Assembly (NCBI GenBank): GCA_934047225.1
Contig: OW203988.1
Span: 5,862,229-5,926,228, forward strand
Direction of reading: 5' to 3'
Length of the DNA: 64,000 nucleotides
Origin: Ypsolopha sequella
Lineage: Eukaryota; Arthropoda; Insecta; Lepidoptera; Ypsolophidae
The notes beneath the pieces are model-generated. The model was not told the DNA's origin. It saw only the letters and a list, made by a program, of their open reading frames with translations, and ran no database searches. Position numbers and translations under genes: made by a program. Positions 1 to 11,076 of the stretch are shown piece by piece (the stretch's first letter is position 1; the number at the start of each line of letters is the position of its first letter).

Positions 1-217
1 GTCTATCATCAAATACATAGATATACTATCGAATTCCGATTGGCTAAGGATATTTTCGCACTTGAAGTGACGACACAGTTCGTAAATAGTTCAATACCCA
101 CTAAAGGCTATTTTGAAAGTTCCGTTTTTAGCTATGTTTTAGATGATAGGCACCTAGTCCAGTTGGCAACTTAAGATACAGAATAGAGGGGCAGGCCGCC
201 ATAGAAGGATGTATGCT

Positions 218-395
218 GACCAAATTGACGACATACTGAGGAAGGGCCGTGTCAAAAAGTACCCGGAATAGAAGAGCTTGCAAGACTAGATTGATGGATG
301 TGGAAGAGGCGAAAGAGGTGTGTCAGGATCGTAGCAGATGGAAATCTGTAGTCTCTACCTACCCCTCTGGGAGACAAGCGTGAGTATATGTATGT
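218..395 (+). mobile_element. 3' end of a decayed non-LTR retrotransposon
   Basis: From about 295 one frame reads MDVEEAKEVCQDRS, then RWKSVVSTYPSGRQA and a stop. This matches the C-terminal tail of the reverse-transcriptase ORF of insect LINEs, where a D-R-x-x-W-K-S pattern precedes the stop. The stop is followed at once by a short TATG repeat, as expected for a LINE 3' tail. Stops upstream show the copy is a 5'-truncated fossil. A second copy of the same subfamily lies at 8138-8282. The exact clade is not resolved. Confidence 0.6.
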
Positions 396-399
396 ATGT

Positions 400-1160
400 A
401 TGATCTGGGTATAATTTATATCGAGGAGATGCTAGTTGTTAAGAGCTTAAGAGGCCTGCGGGGCATTTGTATTTCATACAAAGGAAATAGCAAAACCATT
501 TGTAAATCATATATATTCTTAGGATAGTGTGTGTTATTTCCGATTGGATTACAAAATATCTAGGTTTCCAAATATATATTTTGCCCCTCAAAATTTAAGG
601 ACGACATTATAAGCAATTTAAAATTTCCATGGAAAGCTTATTTTTCTCATATTTCATGTTTAAATCAGTGTTTTTATTTAGTATATATTTTGAAATCTAA
701 ATACTCTATGGTGCAATTGGAACAAATACACACTACCTTAAGAATGTCTATGATTTTACAAATGTTTTTGGTATTTCGTTTATATGAACAAGGATTACTC
801 TGCAGGCCTCTTAATATGCATAGCATTTATAATAATCTTTTGAACGGTAAACAAAAACACAGTGAGGATATTTGTTCGCGGTAAAAGTGGACGAACAAGT
901 TATTTTAATATTCAGCTTACACTTGGACTTACACCTTACGTTTTCTTCATTATTAAGCTAAGTCCAAATTATATTCATATCGCAAGTTCAAAAGCAATAA
1001 TTTATTCATTTTCTATTAAAATTGTAACATTTCATATCGTGTAGATGATAAAGATTACGAATGATAGATACGAGTACGTTATTGTATGATATTACCAAGC
1101 GGTAAGCTCTGCCATGCCAAAATGAGCGTTTCGTTTAATTCAAACTGTCGCTTCAATATC
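400..1160. other. AT-rich stretch, nothing recognised
   Basis: No splice-flanked exon, RNA gene or clear repeat structure was found. The two small frames at 690-884 and 862-1044 have low-complexity, AT-driven composition and no recognisable domain. Confidence 0.4.
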
Positions 1161-1164
1161 TCAT

Positions 1165-1400
1165 TTCAAATATAAGTAAAATAAGAGGATATACTCTAAA
1201 GTTGATCTGAAAACGTAATTGAGTTAACTTCGCCCGATAGAAAAAAACTCGCAAGGTAAGCTTCTCAAATTGCGAATAAATGTGTAACCGAGAGAATTAG
1301 AACTTCTCCTGTATTTTCTTTACATTTTTTCATAAATTCCAGAAAAACCTCGCAAATTCACTGATTATGCGTGCTCGCAGCGCACGAAGCGAGTGCAAGT
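1165..1400 (+). repeat. interspersed repeat, copy 1 (inverted copy at 56505-56755)
   Basis: The segment containing ACTCTAAAGTTGATCTGAAA, a run ending in GATAGAAAAAAACTCGC and GATTATGCGTGCTCGCAGCG reappears in reverse complement at 56505-56755. There the order is GCTGCGAGCACGCATAATCA, then a CTATCAAGCGATGG block, then TTTTCAGATCAGCG. No coding potential is seen. It is a dispersed non-coding family of unknown class. Confidence 0.6.
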
Positions 1401-2749
1401 GTTCTTATGTAGACTTTCTGATAATATACTTGAGTTAAAAATCTCTTAATAAGATTGTTGTGTCGCAGGGCCTCTAAATGTACGTATCTAACTGTGTACG
1501 TATTTGCATACATTGCGCCGACTAATTAATTTTTATTTTAAACTAGCCTGTCGCCCTTCTAGCTTTTCGAACATACATACAGATAGACAGAGAAATATTC
1601 GAAAAATGGTAGTTTTGGCTTCGGTACAATATTATAATAATCCATTTCAATTAGAATTATGAACAAGTATTCACTGTAGAGACACAACTTTTTTACTAAA
1701 TAGTTACTTTATTATCAGATACTTTTTTCACCACCCAAAGATTGGATGGAAGAAATCGCTTCAAGTCCGGCTTTGTACAAAATTATTTTATTTATTTATA
1801 TTTTTAAAACTTTATTTATCACAAGTAATATAAACAAAACAATAATTTTCCGCCAAACTGTTAAGACAGTTTATCGGCAGACATATACACTTATGATTAC
1901 ATAAACTTGTTAAATAAATACTTGATCTAAACTAATAATCACTAAACTTAATAAAACAAAAAAATTTACCTCGTTGAGGATAGTTATACATAACAACAAC
2001 AGCTATGTTTTCAAAATTCTGTTTTTTTTGTGTACAATAAAGTGTCCATTCGTCCATTCATCCATTCATTCATTCATCAGCATAGATAATAATTCGGTCG
2101 TTTTTTAATCAATCAATTCAGGTATGTGATTTCAATAGTATATTGTTTCGTGCTTTAAAATCGATTTTGCAGGTATTTTGGTATTTACATTTTGGTATTT
2201 AAGTGACGTCATTCTATAAGATTTAATGGTCGGCTCTTTGAGAGTTAAGGATGCTTTCAAGAAAAATAAAATATGCCTATGGAAATGTGTGATGATAACT
2301 TCACTGATGGTCAAATGAAAGACATCGCTTTCTTAAATTTAATAAAAGATATGCACGCTTATTTTAAAATCTGTCTACTAAAACAGTTCAGGAAACCTAT
2401 TCCTCAAAATGGGTTTTGAATCGTAAATATTGGCGAATAAATAAAACAGGCCATTTGTCATGCATGAAACAGAGAGCTTGGTTAGAGTTGAAAGCTCGAG
2501 GGGGTTAGTAGGTAACATAGAGCATCCATAACTTTAGTACACAGATGACAATATTTCGTCGTTTATGTCGGTGTATAAAGTAAACAATATGCTTCAGTAC
2601 CAAGTATATGGCATTACGTAAATAAGGCACATTTTGTAATTTAGCCCCGTTCTATTTTTATACGGTTTACATACATTTTATTGTGTTAATGGACATTTTG
2701 GTTCACAAAAAATACTACTTTACCCGTCCTAGATTGAACAAAAACGCTA
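1400..2749. other. AT-rich intergenic or intronic stretch
   Basis: The sequence is AT-rich with A/T runs. At 1785-1990 it looks like the reversed 3' tail of a LINE (TTTATTTATATTTTTAAAAC, then a stretch without coding sense). At 2030-2085 there is a short CATT/CATC microsatellite. I saw no gene. Confidence 0.35.
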
Positions 2750-2753
2750 TTAA

Positions 2754-3130
2754 GGCGCTACGGAAACGAAGCGACACTTTTAGAACATGCATATCTACTT
2801 CAGTAAATAATAAATATTTTGATAAAATAGTATATTATTTTTGGAATCTTTTTCTAGGGATCTGTTAAACAGAAACGCGTTTGGAGAAATTCGGGTCGAT
2901 AGAAACATTTATTGAAATAAGGTCGTTTTCGACACCAATTCTCCTGGTTTGCCAATTTAGAATGACATATTGGGTTTTAACGGTATAGGATCTGGTAAAA
3001 CGCAATTTTGTTAGCAACTGTAGTACATTTTATATTAATAAGAAACCGACTTTTTGCTACTTTTCCACGAATCCGTCCCTTTCGCACTGAGGGTTTTTTA
3101 ACAGGGACGCAAAAACTTTTACATATCGCC
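2754..3130. mobile_element. TTAA-flanked MITE, 377 bp, copy A
   Basis: TTAA at 2750-2753 and at 3131-3134 bracket the element. Its ends are GGCGCTACGG on the left and ATATCGCC on the right, a short imperfect inverted repeat (GGCGNTA). TTAA target duplication is the signature of the piggyBac superfamily, but no transposase is present, so this is a non-autonomous copy. Relatives are at 33315-33730 and 61119-61250, and more distantly at 7225-7640, 25060-25450 and 49715-50110. The small minus frame at 2977-3237 is internal to the element and not a gene. Confidence 0.65.
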
Positions 3131-3562
3131 TTAACATAAAATGTTTCCATAAAGTGATACAAAGACTTCGAATGTGACACAAAAGGTCTCCTGACACTCC
3201 TCCGTGCAGATTTAGTCGTAAAGATAAAACAACTCAATTTTAGCTTTGTCTCTTCAAAGCGTCTGATAAAGAGCTCTTAACGGATTTTCACGACGTCTTC
3301 CATTGTCTTTGAGGACTTAACAAGAGTTGACAGATAACATATTGTAAATGAAATATTCTTACGAGTAGTAATTCATTTTAGGAATTTTACTTGTATTCGT
3401 CATTGTTTAGGGTGAACAAACAAGCAAATGGAAAACGTTACTAGAATTCGTTTCGTCTTTGTAGTATATAAAAAACATTTAGCCATATCTGTGTCTTCGA
3501 AAATTTCCACATAACACAAAAAACGACCAATAAACTTTTCAGTATAATTAATCTCATCTTAA

Positions 3563-3740
3563 GGCGCATGACCACGCTAAATAAGCAACTCGATGTGTGA
3601 CGGTACAAATATCAACGAAAACGACATTGAAATAATGTTCATTTCAGCGTGCCTTGAAAAGTGGTTGTTACGACAACCGTCTCCGGTTAGCGCAAAATAG
3701 GAGAAAATAATACTTTTCACATGGACGCCATGAACAGAAA
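3563..3740 (+). mobile_element. TTAA-associated repeat (inverted copy at 22440-22620)
   Basis: After TTAA at 3559-3562 the sequence starts GGCGCATGACCACGC and ends near CACATGGACGCC. The reverse complement appears at 22440-22620, where the same features (GTGAAAAGTATTATTTTCTC and ATATTTGTAGTCACAAATAT) are recognisable. The GGCG/CGCC ends suggest short TIRs. The right TTAA is not preserved here. It is non-coding. Confidence 0.5.
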
Positions 3741-4120
3741 AAAAAATTTGAACTTAAATTTTTTAGTTCTAAAAATTTCCTATAATTTGGTGAAATAATA
3801 ATTAAAATCGTTTTAGGCGTTTGGAAGGAGTAAGAGAATTATTGTGTTAATCATGTGAAACTTTCGATGACTTCGATTTTTTTTGTCAAAACTTACAATA
3901 GAAAAACAGTTAATGAAACTTAAAATTGATCATATATTTTTATGAAAGTTTTTGGACCACCCGTGTGGGAGGAGTAGGCCTTCAAAGACATGTCCAAATT
4001 ACAGTTGGCGTATTCATTCGCCTTAAAGGCCGACTTAGTTCCTAAAACAGAGTTTTTCTTTTGGCTACACAGTACATAGCTAAAAGATAATTAATTAAAA
4101 TGATATAGGTACGCACTGAC

Positions 4121-4215
4121 CTCCGTCTCTTCTGATTGCTTTTGCGGCGGTCGTGGGCGGGCGGGTCGCTCGCGTACGCGCCGCCGTCGCCCTCCGCGCT
4201 GTGGCCCGCGCCCAT
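4121..4215 (-). CDS. candidate first coding exon (MGAGHS...), unknown protein
   Basis: On the minus strand an ATG at 4215-4213 has a strong start context (A at -3, G at +4). It opens 31 codons plus two bases, rich in G, D, A, then R and K, and ends at a GAG|GTCAGT donor (boundary 4121/4120). Codon use is GC-rich, unlike the surrounding AT-rich DNA, as expected for a real exon. The start MGAGHS fits the N-myristoylation pattern (Gly2, Ser6). The frame stays open upstream to another ATG at 4341, and a CAG at 4321-4319 could be an acceptor, so the exon could begin at 4318 and the true start is uncertain. Downstream exons would lie left of 4115 or outside the window. I do not recognise the protein. 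Confidence 0.4.
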
Positions 4216-4620
4216 CGTCACCCGTCCCCCATGACCCTCACACACACAACACAGACACCCTGTCCTGCCACCCAGGCACCCCAGCAGAGCCCACTTCGAC
4301 GGTGATTCCTGATCTCCTCTGCAAATACAACGAGTCCTCATGTGAACATTGATGTAAGGTGACTAACTAACGATGATGCATGCAACCCCTCTACGTTCCA
4401 ACTTACACCAATATTCTCACGCGAACTCGTAAATCGGTCCGTCGGTCGGTCGTCACACTTAGCACATTACCGGTGGGTAGAGAGTAGCGGCCTACAGAGG
4501 GTGCGGGCCTGTAGGACCGGCTGGCGGGCGCGACTACGCGAATGTGAAGTGTAGCGGCGCGCGCGCATGCGGCCGCCAGATGCGTGAGTGGCGGCTGTGT
4601 GTCATAGGAGACGAGCGGGG
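4216..4620 (-). promoter_or_regulatory. GC/CpG-rich island, possible promoter or 5' UTR
   Basis: This is the most GC-rich stretch not explained by a repeat. It has many CpGs, a GGTCGGTCGGTCG run near 4440 and a GCGGCGCGCGCGCATGCGG run near 4555. It lies just upstream, on the minus strand, of the candidate exon starting MGAGHS. That position fits a promoter or 5' UTR for a minus-strand gene. No TATA box or transcription start can be assigned from sequence alone. Confidence 0.3.
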
Positions 4621-4683
4621 GCTCCTTTGTTTCTGTACTACTCTTTCTACTTCCTCTATGTTTTTAGTGTAATATGCGTTGGG

Positions 4684-4990
4684 ACTAGTAGCGGTAGCTC
4701 AGGTTTAAAACGCTGGCCTCTTAATCTTGAGATCCAGGTTCGATCCCCGGTCGGGCATGCATCAATGAGTTTTTCGGAATTTAACGGTAGAGGAAAACAT
4801 CGTAAGGAAACCTACATGCCCTAAAAGCGTGTATTTGTGCCCGAAGAACGGCGATTGGGTTCACCACTCATCACGTTAGTCGTGGACCAATCGTCAGTGA
4901 AACGCGGGCGTAGATTTTGACTTGCATTTCACAGTTCACACTCGGAACACCTCTGACACCCCCTCGAGGATTTATTTCGTATATTTAATA
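4684..4990 (+). mobile_element. tRNA-derived SINE, copy 1
   Basis: The head has a box A-like GTAGCTCAGGTTTAAAACGC and a box B at 4737-4747 (GGTTCGATCCC), spaced as in a tRNA. The body carries GGTTCACCACTCATCACG and ends in CTCTGACACCCCCTCG. Three other copies share this body and end: 18275-18478 (minus), 57830-58090 and 60914-61310. The head is not a functional tRNA because the acceptor stem is not preserved. Confidence 0.7.
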
Positions 4991-5639
4991 TATATATAAT
5001 ATATATAGATATAGTGACTACTGCACATCTATAGGGGTTGTTCCTCTGTGTCATACTGGTATGTGACTGTCGGGATATGCATGTCCTGACAGTGATACTC
5101 AAGTTGAATGGCCTCCTGTATAAAGACAAGTCTCAAACAAGCTAGACATGATGAACTTTTTCTTACAGTCGTGTAATAGTACCTGTTTTAATAGCACCAT
5201 ATCTTGAAAATATGTTGGGTATCAAGTTAAACAAGCAACATTAAACTGTCATCATTCCTGCTTGGTCCTCCACGAAATAGATTGGCATGAACGGCATTCA
5301 CCGCGTGGCGCCATAACATCTCATCGCTACCTAACTAAGAACAGAAAGGTCTGCATCGATGCGGTGGGATGGCGCTATGTGACTCTTTTAATATCTTGGA
5401 AATAGGTTAGGTTAGGTTTTTTTTTTATTTTATTTATTTGGTCTACCAACAGATGATACACTTAACAACATACAATTAATCTAGCGTACAGTAGGAATAG
5501 AGTGTAACTCCAATAACAGGTAAACACTGCATGCAATAAAAATGAGAGGAGTGACGTGTGACGCCAGTTGGCGGAAGCAGAGACGCACCCGTCTCGGCTC
5601 TGGAGACGTCTCGTCCCCCGCCAACCAGTGCTGCTCGTT

Positions 5640-5770
5640 TAAACATTATATATTTATATATATGTAACCAATTTTAATGTATATATATAATTAAAATGTA
5701 TTCATATATATGTTTAATAAACATATATATATATGTTTAATAAACAAGAGCAAACTTATAATTAATATAC
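5640..5770. repeat. AT-rich palindromic tract
   Basis: Repeated ATATATAT and TTTAATAAACATATATA blocks form short palindromes. It is low complexity with no function visible. Confidence 0.5.
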
Positions 5771-5916
5771 ATTTACATTATAATTAAGAAAAGATTGAAA
5801 CAATGTAATAATTTCGAAACACAACGAAAGAAAAAAAATAAAATAAAAAAGAATCACAAAAACATATTAAACGTACAAAAAATTTTTTACGTATCTGTTA
5901 TAATTTCATTATTTCA

Positions 5917-5961
5917 TTGTGACTGATGCCGGGCCCAAATGGCCCGAAATATATCTCACAA
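5917..5961 (+). ncRNA. hammerhead-like hairpin motif, copy a
   Basis: TTGTGA (5917-5922) pairs perfectly with TCACAA (5956-5961). Between them are CTGATGC, a hairpin with CGGGCC paired to GGCCCG, and AAATATATC. The layout is helix I, conserved strand, helix II, conserved strand, with a self-complementary AUAUAU segment in the helix III position. Six relatives elsewhere keep the layout while the helix sequences differ. The departure from a canonical hammerhead is that helix II closes with a C-G pair directly before AAA, so the invariant G of GAAA is inside a pair, and the base after CUGAUG is C. Confidence 0.5.
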
Positions 5962-6059
5962 AAAAATGCCATTTAACTGTTTTTCTATGTAATTATAATC
6001 GTATCAAGTTTTAGGGTTAACATTCTTGTTAGTACGATTGTACGTACATATGTAACGTA

Positions 6060-6240
6060 GACACGATCCGCTTCAGTTTGAACCTTGCGCCGCAGTAGAT
6101 CAGAGTAATTATTGCGCGATCCGCCTCGGAAATCGCTTCGCTCTCGTTTCTACTCATTACTGGACGACAGAAACAGGCTTTCCCAGTGGAAAACGGAACG
6201 GAACAAACGGACACGGCCCGCCCAGACGTCGTGGTGACTT
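6060..6240. other. moderately GC-rich stretch, unassigned
   Basis: This has higher GC than its surroundings (for example GACACGGCCCGCCCAGACGT near 6210) but no open frame with splice signals that I trust. It could be a 5' UTR exon, a regulatory element or an unrecognised repeat. Confidence 0.25.
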
Positions 6241-6839
6241 GTGACTAGTGTAGCTGGTAGTTAGCTGGGGCTGATGGGGCGTGAATAATCCGGGTGTTGG
6301 ACCGGGGACAACCAAAGATTTCAAAAGTTAGATGAGTCCTGACACCTAAAATATATTGCATCGTTTTTGTATGTGTGCGTTAACATAATGCCGACGGGCG
6401 CACACTTATGAGTGCACAATCTGTCTACCTACGTTCAGCAAACTGATCAGACTACTAAACTTGTTAAAATGATTAACTTTAAGTGCACTTAAGGCGTCCA
6501 ACTATCACAGTGTTGAGATGAGCACTGATTCTAAACATGTGAGCGTCACCCATTTAAAGGTTAAAACATTTTGGTGCTGTCATAGTACGGTAAGGGCTTA
6601 TCTTTACTTTTGAAATCTTTGGGGACAACCTTTTGTTTTTGTTCCGAAGTTTGTGAGACTAAGTAAAATGAAAGTATTTTTATATGGGATACTGAATCTG
6701 TACTACATATATACATATAACTAATAAATGAGGTGTATTGCGATATAAATTAAATTTTCAGCTATACCATTAATTTTATTTTTATATTATTTAGGAAAAA
6801 TAATTTGTATTTTTTCAACTTCATTAAGTGCTTTAAAAA

Positions 6840-7216
6840 TTGCCTCGTTTTACGCAATGTTTAGCAAGTTGTATATTTTTTATCTATTCTGGAAATAAAA
6901 AAGAGAGAAAGAAATACAGACGTCGTCCAAGTGAAAAAACCAAGTTTATACACTTTTATATAAATAAATTTATATCCATAAATATATTTTCGTTTCATGG
7001 AAAACCGTTTTTACCTGAAACCATTTCACAAATTCGGCGCTTTTTGAATACTTCGCCATTTTGCACCTCTTGATGAGAGAAAGGTTGGAATGCAGTGTTT
7101 ACCCCCCGTAAGGAAAACATATAAATATGTGTGCAAAGTTTTATTGAGATCAAAACTATCAAGACGTCGCAAACACCTAAAGCATTTATATGGTAGCTGA
7201 GCGAGATGGCCCACCT
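6840..7216 (+). repeat. interspersed repeat, copy 1 (second copy 39160-39480)
   Basis: This segment and 39160-39480 share ATTGCCTCGTTT near the start, a block ending in CCATTTCACAAATTCGGCGC in the middle, and GATGGCCCACCTTAAG at the end, in the same orientation. The right edge is CC followed by TTAA, again resembling a TTAA-inserting element. The two short open frames here are internal to the repeat. Confidence 0.6.
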
Positions 7217-7224
7217 TAAGAGGC

Positions 7225-7640
7225 TATGCGAATTTTATTTTTGTCACTGTCACTTCAAGCGAAAAATCGCGCATTGTGAGAGGGGCGGATTCAGGGCAAA
7301 ATGGAAAAAAGTTGGTTTTATATTTTTATTAAAAAAACAAAAATAGCTCGCAAAATTTCAAATAACAAATCTCTAGATATTGTTGAAACACACCTAATAA
7401 AATATGTTTGAGTTCTGTATATGGTTCCTATTCGTCAAACGAGGAGAAAAAGTGTGTTTGAAGACCTCATTTCAACAACTATTTCTATCGAGGAAAATTT
7501 ATCCAAACATGTTTTCCAATTTCAAAACCCTAGATTATATAGTCAAAATGCATATACCAGAAATGTATTAAAATTTTCCGTGTATTTCATGAAATACACA
7601 GAAAAGAAACACCCGTATTTTTTTCGCATGTCATTATCGC
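7225..7640 (+). repeat. interspersed repeat related to the TTAA MITE family
   Basis: The order of blocks (CACTGTCACTTCAAGCG, GAGGGGCGGATTCAG, then GAAGACCTCATTTCAACAAC and TTTCTATCGAGG) parallels copies at 25060-25450 and 49715-50110, and in reverse the MITEs at 2754-3130 and 33315-33730. It is an older, diverged member. The 76-residue frame at 7421-7651 is inside it and is not a gene. Confidence 0.5.
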
Positions 7641-7919
7641 AAAGTGAATAGTAAAACGAAACGTGTTATGATATTATTGAACTATGTAAATACCTAACAA
7701 AATATCTTGTTACCTAATAATATCATAACAAACGGGGGCGTGGTTCTGGGTTCGATTTCCTGTCTAGATTAGTTTGTTCACTGTTGTTTGTTTCCAACTT
7801 CTGATTCACTAAGTCTTGGGCGGAGTATCCGATAATTGATACAATGTCGTTATCGAAGGAACTTTGTTTTTATTGAGTTCACATTATATATTCCTATAAA
7901 AACACGTTATTACAATTAT

Positions 7920-7958
7920 TTCCAGATATATTTCGACTACTTGTCGGCATCAGTGGAA
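7920..7958 (-). ncRNA. hammerhead-like hairpin motif, copy b
   Basis: On the minus strand UUCCA pairs with UGGAA perfectly. It encloses CUGAUGC, a hairpin CGAC-AAGUA-GUCG, and AAAUAUAUC. Helix II here is CGAC/GUCG where other copies have CGGC/GCCG or CGGGCC/GGCCCG, and helix I also differs in sequence but still pairs. These are compensatory changes. Confidence 0.5.
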
Positions 7959-8137
7959 CTTAATCAAATTTATAATATATATTAAAATGACATAAAATGG
8001 CAGATTGAAGTGGATTATTAACAGATAAAAGAGGAAAAAAAAATGTTTTTATTTTTTTATTAGCTATTTGTCTATGTTGTATATTTATTCACTTTAAAAA
8101 GCTGTGAAAGTAATCTTATTAATCTACAAACTACAAT

Positions 8138-8282
8138 TGACGACATACCGAAGAAGGACAATGTCAACAGTACCCGGAAAAGAAGAGATTGATGGACGTG
8201 GAAGAGGCGAAGGATCGTAGCAAATGAAAATCTGTATACTCTGCCTACCCCTCTCGGAGACAGGCTTGACTATGTAAGTAAA
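8138..8282 (+). mobile_element. 3' end of decayed non-LTR retrotransposon, second copy
   Basis: This is the same subfamily as 218-395: both carry GTACCCGGAA, GATGGACGTGGAAGAGGCGA, CTGCCTACCCCTCTCGGAGA and a degenerate TAAGTA tail. A deletion has removed part of the KEVCQDRS region. It is a 5'-truncated fossil. Confidence 0.6.
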
Positions 8283-8499
8283 ATACAATGAAAGAGAATA
8301 TTCTTTTCAAAATTTGCCAAATTTTCTTGGAATTCGATAAGAAAGCGTACACAAAATAAATTCCTAATACAAAAATTGCTTTGCAAGAATTTAGATTGTA
8401 ATAAATTCTTAAGAAAAATAACCTTGAAAGTAAAAGCGACCCTTGTTTTTGTAATGAGACCAATGATTATGAGGATAAATACAACCTAAACGCCCAAAT

Positions 8500-8896
8500 G
8501 TTATAAAAATAAAAACCGGTCAAGTGCTAGTAAATATTTTCGTGTTTTTTAAAGGTTTCTCGAAACCAGTGCCAGTAAATATAGTAAATAAAAGTATATA
8601 TTTTTACAATCAGCCTTTTAATATCTACAATTTGATACCCATGTTGTATTTTTAAGATAATATTTTTTAATTATTCTTATTTTTGTTTTGGAAAAATTTA
8701 AACAATTTCAAATCTTTCATATTTTTTTTACACCGCGATATGTGGGAAAATTAATGCTGTATTTGTGGCAAATTTCATGTCTTTATCTTTAACGGTGCTA
8801 AAGTTATGACATTGACATTGTGACATTCACCATCTCATTGTCTCACCATAAACATTCCTTTTATAACTTTTAGGTACTACGGAACCCTAAAAACGA
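8500..8896 (+). repeat. repeat ending GGAACCCTAAAAA
   Basis: It begins near AAAACCGGTCAAGTGC and ends TACTACGGAACCCTAAAAA. These are the boundary motifs of the large insect repeat family seen at 23337, 37589 and 53806, but the body is different. It is probably a distinct subfamily or a diverged copy. Confidence 0.45.
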
Positions 8897-9329
8897 CAAC
8901 ATGAATGTAGTTTTCTGTTATTTTAAATAAAGCGAGGAGCTACATTTTGTGCTCCATTTAAATTTTCAGAATTTCTTCTCTTTCCTGCAAATAACAAGTA
9001 AACCCTCTCAAAAATGTATGAAACATGTTCACGTACCTATCATAGAGTTAAAGCTAAATAGAGAACGCGCTTCGCAAGAAAGACGTAATTCGCTTGCATA
9101 CATTGCTACGCTTGAGGGGGTTTGCTCTCAAACCGTTGTTGTCCATCACATCTTTCTCTTTCTTTCTTTGATGTTTACCTGGAGGGGAGACAAGGAGGGT
9201 TGATGCAACGGTAGCATATACTGTTAAAATTATAATTAGTGCAGAATAAGTGATTTATTTCGTGTACCGTTTCTTTTCGCGCTCTGGTCAATGGAGTATT
9301 TTATTAGTGTAGCGATACTAGTATGTTAC

Positions 9330-9690
9330 AGGTGGTAGAGCTGATGCCGGGCTCGACTGTGGAGGTATCACCATCTTACTTCGAGACCCCCTCGAAGGAA
9401 TTCGGGGGAGAGTAAGAGGAAAGCTCACAGGCAAAAAACCAGGAGGCCCACCATGCCTGGGACCGATGGATGACGGTATATCCATCCCTAATAGCCGGGC
9501 CTTATATGGAACAGACTGGTGACGGGCAGAGGCGTCACTGGTGCGAGGGTTCCGGCACCGCGCTCACCAATCTGCCTGCCCAGCGTGTGTGAGTATGGGC
9601 AATTCTTCCAGGATGACCGCCGGGAGTGGCAAAGTCCTGGAAAGGGTTATGTCCAGCAGTGGACGAACTAGGCTGATGGATGGACTAGTA
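9330..9690 (+). mobile_element. 3' end of a non-LTR retrotransposon (VQQW tail)
   Basis: Near the end one frame reads FQDDRREWQSP followed by GKGYVQQWTN and a stop, the conserved C-terminal tail of a common insect LINE reverse transcriptase. The body includes GGTTCCGGCACCGCGCTCAC. Copies of the same tail lie at 43279-43512 (minus), 52728-52885, 52970-53130 and 53415-53563. Upstream frames are broken. Confidence 0.65.
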
Positions 9691-10252
9691 TGTTCGGAAA
9701 GCTGTATTTAATGTTACTTTATAACTTTTACAGTAATATTTATAATCGGCATGTATAAAACGCACAACAAAAAATACTAAAAATGCTACTACAGTGTTTT
9801 ATCAAAAATACTGACTGCGCATCAAAAAATACTGACTTGTACACTAATATACCAACTGAGTTCTTACAGGATTTCTGAGTTGTCATGAAAAAAATAACCG
9901 CAGCTTTCTTCTGCGGATGGCAAATTTAGTGTGCAAAATAGTAATATTGATGTGCAAATAAAAATATCGCTTTATAATCTGTGCTGACTGACTATCCCCC
10001 TTAGAGTGGTGCGTGAGGAAATGTACTCCTATGTATGTTATAGCTTTTAACCTGAAGCCGACTTGCACCTGTAGTACTTCTAAGCCACCATACAATACAT
10101 ATGTAGAACAAAATAAGTGATGAAACACAGTTGGTACTCTCGTTCAGTCTTTTGCTCGGCAGGTGCTAGCAGAATGAAGTACATATGTAAAATATTAGCT
10201 GATTTATAAAACTACAGGCATAAATTACAGCACCAAGCAACTTATATAGGTT

Positions 10253-10510
10253 AAAGGCTTTTGCACACTGAAAGCGAGGCTGTAGCTGGGCAGAAGTGAA
10301 GCGCGAGGATAGCGTGCGCGGCAGAGCGGGTGAATTATAGTGGAAGTATATGAGAGACGCCACACAGAAAGCGTGGCTTCGGATGCCCCGCTACTGCCGC
10401 GCTTCCTCGTCTCTCATATACTTCTATAGTAATTCGTCCGCTGACGCCGTGCTATCATCGCGCTCCGCTTCTGCCTTGCTGCAGCCCTGCTTTCTGTGTG
10501 CCAAAGCCTT
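10253..10510. mobile_element. foldback element with arms of about 110 bp
   Basis: The left arm begins AAAGGCTTTTGCACACTGAA and the right arm ends TTTCTGTGTGCCAAAGCCTT, its reverse complement with mismatches. The arms meet around the shared GAAGTATATGAGAGACG, so almost the whole element is a hairpin. TTAA-like sites (TTAAAGG and GCCTTAA) flank both sides. The small frames at 10166-10363 and 10350-10565 are the two arms read through. Confidence 0.65.
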
Positions 10511-10656
10511 AACTTTATGCTATGTTCTTGTCACGTCAAACCATAGAGATGAGGACATAGTATAAATGTTAGTTAACATGGGTTATGTTGGTGCAAATGG
10601 GCTTCATAGGAATACATTACAGTGCAGGTAAATTGGCTGAGATACACAGAAAATAT

Positions 10657-11076
10657 TAGGTCTTTACATATGAAATTGCCGTTTTCTATAGAGAATTTGG
10701 AAAAAACTCAATTTTCAGTACAAACATTTTTGCATTTTTTTTAGGAATGACAAATTCAAATTATGTTATTTCTTATGTGTATGATTGAGACAACATTAAG
10801 CTAACAGCAACGTCAATTTAATTTTTGAAAAGTGTGAGCTGTATAAAATTACTACGAAACTTATCATAGAAATGGATGGCATTTAAAACGAACTGTTTTT
10901 GAAGATTTCATTTTTATTATCAAACTGAAAATAAAAACAAAATTTAGTACGTCGATGTAAAACCCTGAAATCAACTTTCAAACAAAAAACAAATAATTTT
11001 AATAGCTATTTAATTACAGGAATTATGAACTCATGAATCTGTAAGAAAATTTTGGCAATTTCATATGTAAATACCT
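10657..11076 (+). mobile_element. MITE with 22-bp TIRs, copy 1
   Basis: The left end reads (TA)GGTCTTTACATATGAAATTG. The right end is its reverse complement, ending ATATGTAAATACC. The body is shared with 16735-17129, including ACAACATTAAGCTAACAGCA and AACTCATGAATCTGTAA. TA at the edge suggests Tc1/mariner-type insertion. There is no transposase. Confidence 0.6.

Noticed and set aside
5402..5420. GGTTAGGTTAGG as an interstitial insect telomere repeat
   Set aside because: Only about two to three TTAGG units are present, which is expected by chance in AT-rich DNA next to a T run.
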